A stretch of DNA of 57,273 nt from a virus. Shown one piece after another: positions 54,491 through 57,273 of the stretch (its first letter is position 1; the number at the start of each line of letters is the position of its first letter). The stretch lies in IMG/VR virus record IMGVR_UViG_3300034101_003302, positions 1 to 57,273 of that record; one strand, written 5' to 3'. The position numbers were made by a program, and so were the translations under genes. The notes beneath the pieces were generated by a model that saw only the letters and a list, made by a program, of their open reading frames with translations, ran no database searches and was not told where the DNA came from.

Positions 54491-55181
54491 GTTCTTCTTT
54501 TGATAAATATGATATTTGTTGGAATCCTGCAGCATCTAGCTCTGTGTTCATCTTTGTAACAATATCATTTAATGGTGTATAATTTTTATACCCAGGAAGT
54601 AATCTGTAAGTTATAAAATTACCTAAATTATTATAAAGATCACCTCGATTAACTTTTTTAAGATAACTAGTGTCATTTGAATCTTTTGCCGGATAAACAG
54701 GCATAGATTTCCATTGAGCAGTCCATCCACCATTAATATATGTTAATGGTACTACGGCATACTTTCCGCTTTTTAATAATGCAGCGTTTACCACAGCCAT
54801 TGTTGCGGGTTTTGAAGCTCCTGTAGAGTTAATATAGAATTCAGCATAATAGTTAAATCTTGATGTTCCCATACTATTGCTTGGGGCAATTTGATACCCA
54901 ACATTAACGTTATAATACATCCATAATTTTGCCCCAACAGATAAAAATTCACTTTTTCCTCCGGTAGAATCGTTTAATGCCAATGTTAATCCTGTATTTG
55001 GATCCTTTAGTTCTTGCATTGGGTAATCAATTATTTTTTGTTTTGCCTTACTTTTAGGGTCAACCGTTTGTAATTTACTCCAATAGTCTTCATTCTGTTC
55101 TTTAATTAAAGGATAAATAACTCCATGTTGAGCCTCCATAAGGTTCAACATTCTTTTTATATTTTCATTTATTGTTTTCAT
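54483..55181 (-). CDS. Paralogue family member with NEN-type leader (232 aa)
   Basis: Start at ATG 55181 (MKTINENIKRMLNLMEAQHG); a Met at 55205 would overlap the upstream gene. Leader type NEN...RMLNLM...LIKEQ, as in 55832, on a body whose C-terminus (VTKMNTELDAAGFQQISYLS) belongs to the same family as 55192 and 56530, which carry LTESDL leaders. Beta-rich, secreted-like body of unknown function. Confidence 0.7.
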   Translation of the reverse strand: MKTINENIKRMLNLMEAQHGVIYPLIKEQNEDYWSKLQTVDPKSKAKQKIIDYPMQELKDPNTGLTLALNDSTGGKSEFLSVGAKLWMYYNVNVGYQIAPSNSMGTSRFNYYAEFYINSTGASKPATMAVVNAALLKSGKYAVVPLTYINGGWTAQWKSMPVYPAKDSNDTSYLKKVNRGDLYNNLGNFITYRLLPGYKNYTPLNDIVTKMNTELDAAGFQQISYLSKEEPK

Positions 55182-55191
55182 ATTTTTTAAA

Positions 55192-55827
55192 TTAAACAAC
55201 TCCATTTCCTTTAGGGAAAGGAGGATATCCCATTTTTTCTAACTCAGTATTTGCACTATCTCTTAAACTTTGTGGTATCCACATGCTATTTGCAGAAATA
55301 TTATCTGCCAATTGACCTAAAGGTTGATTAAATGATTTTTTAGGGTCTTTAGGTGAACCCCAATATAATATTTGATCATATTTAACATTTTGCATTTTTT
55401 GAGCTTGTGATACCCATTTACCACCATATTTAAAAACATTAAAACTTAAAAACATATAACCATTTGCGTTACCCGCAACACTAACATTTTTTCTTACACT
55501 ATCGAATGTTCCTCCAGGATTTTTTGTTAAATAAAAAGTTACAAAATATTTAAATCTACTATCACTTGTTGGTTTAACTTTAGGTCTATAAATTGCACTA
55601 ATGTTAAAACCAATATTCCATTTATATAATTCTTGACCTACCATTTGTTGTAGTTGTAATCCATTTTTAGGATGTATAAAAGGTACTGAAGGGAAATCTT
55701 TTTCTAATCTTGATTCTGTTGTACCATTATTTGTATGTTGGTTCCAAAACTGATCATTCTGTTCTTTAATAACTTTTCTTACAATTCTTGCAAGATCTGA
55801 TTCTGTTAGTCTTATTATTTTTTTCAT
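55192..55827 (-). CDS. Paralogue family member with LTESDL leader (211 aa)
   Basis: 211 aa. Leader KKIIRLTESDLARIVRKVIK followed by E-Q. Next comes the shared FWNQH-type start of the mature domain, FVTFYLTKNPGGTFDSVRKN in the middle and the C-terminal signature SANTELEKMGYPPFPKGNG. Four nt separate it from the upstream gene. Mature form after E-Q cleavage would start at QNDQFWNQH. Confidence 0.72.
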   Translation of the reverse strand: MKKIIRLTESDLARIVRKVIKEQNDQFWNQHTNNGTTESRLEKDFPSVPFIHPKNGLQLQQMVGQELYKWNIGFNISAIYRPKVKPTSDSRFKYFVTFYLTKNPGGTFDSVRKNVSVAGNANGYMFLSFNVFKYGGKWVSQAQKMQNVKYDQILYWGSPKDPKKSFNQPLGQLADNISANSMWIPQSLRDSANTELEKMGYPPFPKGNGVV

Positions 55828-55831
55828 AGTT

Positions 55832-56533
55832 TTAAACTTTTACTAAATTACCTGATAAATCTAAAGTTTTTGGGAATTGTGGATACCCATAAGCATCTAA
55901 ATCTGTGTTTATTAATTTTATTAAATCTGGACAATAACCCACAGGGTTATCTTTAAATTTAAATTGTATTCTATTTATATTGGCTTGATTTTCAATGGTT
56001 CTTGTGGTGTCAGTATTATTTTTTAAAGAATAAATTAAATTTGATGCATTTTGATATTCTCTATTATACCCTGTTGAAATATAAAATGAGTTGGTTGCAA
56101 GTAATCTACATGTTCCGTAAGATAATCCTGGAAAACCTCTGTTCATAAGTTCATTATAAGTTGCGTCTTTATCATAAGAAAGAAATATATTAAAATAATA
56201 TAAAAATCTTTTACTTTCATTCCATGTTTTAGAAATTTTCCCTAATTTATCATATACCATAACTATAGTCGCTCCAACGTATACAGGTATCATTATATCT
56301 TTTTGTTGATTATCCCAACTTTTTATATAAAATTGTAATCCATTTCTTGGATCAATTAAACTATAAGATGCGTTATAGTTTTTATTTACAACTTTTTTAC
56401 TATCTGAACTTCCTCCTTGTACTGGTACTGACTCCCAAGCCGCCGATTGTTCATTTATTAAATTATGAGTTATGATTTTGTTAGATCCCATTAGATTTAA
56501 CATCCTGTTTACATTTTCATTAAGTGTTTTCAT
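55832..56533 (-). CDS. Paralogue family member with NEN-type leader (233 aa)
   Basis: 233 aa. Leader KTLNENVNRMLNLMGSNKII...LINEQ. Body with GLQFYIKSWDN, YYFNIFLSYDKDATYNELMN and C-terminal IKLINTDLDAYGYPQFPKTL. ATG overlaps the upstream stop (ATGA at 56530-56533). Confidence 0.72.
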   Translation of the reverse strand: MKTLNENVNRMLNLMGSNKIITHNLINEQSAAWESVPVQGGSSDSKKVVNKNYNASYSLIDPRNGLQFYIKSWDNQQKDIMIPVYVGATIVMVYDKLGKISKTWNESKRFLYYFNIFLSYDKDATYNELMNRGFPGLSYGTCRLLATNSFYISTGYNREYQNASNLIYSLKNNTDTTRTIENQANINRIQFKFKDNPVGYCPDLIKLINTDLDAYGYPQFPKTLDLSGNLVKV

Positions 56534-57168
56534 ATTTTTTCTGATATTTTTGGATATCCTATTTTTTCTAATTCAGTGTTTATTTGTGTTAATAAATTAT
56601 TAGGTATTTCACTTGTTGAATTTTTTATTTTTTGTACCATTTGTGGTCCATTATATTGTGGACCTAAATTTGTTCTAAAAATATTTGTAGTATCTGTTTG
56701 GTCTTTTAAATTATAATAAAAACTTCCATTCATAACTTGATAACAAGAAAATGTCATTAGACTTATCATAGGAGTTTTAGGTCCACTACTAGTTGGTCCC
56801 ATTATTGATAAATCTTTTCCTGTTTTTCCTGGTGAATCAGAAAGAAACAATTCTAAATTATAATAGAATCTATCATTTATTGGTGTTTTTGTGTTATATT
56901 TCTTGTCAGGATCAAATTTAGCAGATAAAGTGGCCCCTATGTACCATTTTTGTGTTGCATTTTTTTCCATGTTTGATCCACCACTAGTAAAATATTGGTT
57001 ACCTTCTTTATTTACAAAAGGAACACTAGCAAAAAATTTAGTATAATCTCTTTTAGATAGAGGGAATGCTTTGGCATGATCGGACCAAAACTGCTCATTT
57101 TGTTCTTTTATTACTCTTTTAACAATTCTTGCTAAATCTGACTCTGCTAATCTTATTATTTTTTTCAT
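56530..57168 (-). CDS. Paralogue family member with LTESDL leader (212 aa)
   Basis: 212 aa. Leader KKIIRLAESDLARIVKRVIK followed by E-Q, then EQFWSDHAK, parallel to 55192 (QFWNQH). C-terminal signature LLTQINTELEKIGYPKISEK. ATG overlaps the stop of the partial gene upstream (57165). Unknown function. Confidence 0.72.
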   Translation of the reverse strand: MKKIIRLAESDLARIVKRVIKEQNEQFWSDHAKAFPLSKRDYTKFFASVPFVNKEGNQYFTSGGSNMEKNATQKWYIGATLSAKFDPDKKYNTKTPINDRFYYNLELFLSDSPGKTGKDLSIMGPTSSGPKTPMISLMTFSCYQVMNGSFYYNLKDQTDTTNIFRTNLGPQYNGPQMVQKIKNSTSEIPNNLLTQINTELEKIGYPKISEKI

Positions 57169-57273
57169 ACAACATTTGTTATTTTTGTTGGTAACTTAGG
57201 AAACCCCATTGAATCTAATTCGGTGTTTATTTGTGTTGTTAAAGAAGATGGAATCCATCCATAAAAATTTTGA
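57165..57273 (-). CDS. C-terminal end of another paralogue family member (partial)
   Basis: The visible 35 codons end in SLTTQINTELDSMGFPKLPT-KITNVV, the same C-terminal signature as the four preceding paralogues, so the array continues beyond the window. The 5' part, including any leader, is outside. Confidence 0.75.
   Translation of the reverse strand, partial: QNFYGWIPSSLTTQINTELDSMGFPKLPTKITNVV

Overview
This AT-rich window looks like part of a very large tailed-phage (jumbo Caudoviricetes) genome infecting a Bacteroidota host, probably a flavobacterium-like one. The evidence: host-type promoters of the Bacteroidota form TTG-N19/20-TAnnTTTG; secreted proteins with flavobacterial signal peptides ending FSQ; one protein with a type IX secretion C-terminal signal; a tmRNA; 26 recognisable tRNA genes covering all 20 amino acids; homing endonucleases; an endolysin with a holin-like partner; and tightly overlapping operons of proteins with no cellular counterpart. 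No terminase, capsid, portal or polymerase gene is in view, so the phage assignment is an inference.

Layout. 1-92: 3' end of tmRNA. 1339-2322: a roughly 0.95-kb non-coding structured RNA with its own promoter and terminator. 2.3-9.9 kb: a lysis-like region (GH19 endolysin, small holin-like protein, lysozyme-like leader protein, L,D-transpeptidase-like protein) in one run with a complete histidine kinase/response regulator pair. 10-19.1 kb: tRNA array with five oversized or non-canonical tRNA-like genes, several compact structured RNAs in the spacers, two homing endonucleases and small early-type genes. 19.1-22.7 kb: small ORFs and three glycosyltransferases. 22.8-32.6 kb: an operon of seven end-to-end overlapping genes for large proteins. 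33-45 kb: mixed genes including a metalloprotease, acyl-CoA thioesterase, GMP reductase, a type IX-secreted adhesin-like protein, a CAP-domain protein and an FKBP. 45.6-51.7 kb: a long operon including NlpC/P60 and M23 peptidases. 53.1-57.3 kb: a tandem paralogue family.

Unifying theme. More than 20 otherwise unrelated proteins begin with a short helical N-terminal leader (types such as LTESDLxRIVRRVI-x-E, IIITExQYxxL, NENVxRML...LINEQ, and NEELNYxKYLF...VISEQ) that often ends in [I/L/V]-x-E, frequently followed by Q. In T4-like phages (L/I)-x-E is the prohead-protease site and short N-terminal capsid-targeting sequences direct internal proteins into the head. I infer that these genes encode a large cargo of head-packaged, possibly ejected proteins, including several peptidoglycan hydrolases and a metalloprotease. 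Many of these genes have ATATTTAT a few bases upstream of the start codon (putative late promoter), whereas tRNAs, the large RNA and small non-leader genes use the host-like TAnnTTTG promoter.
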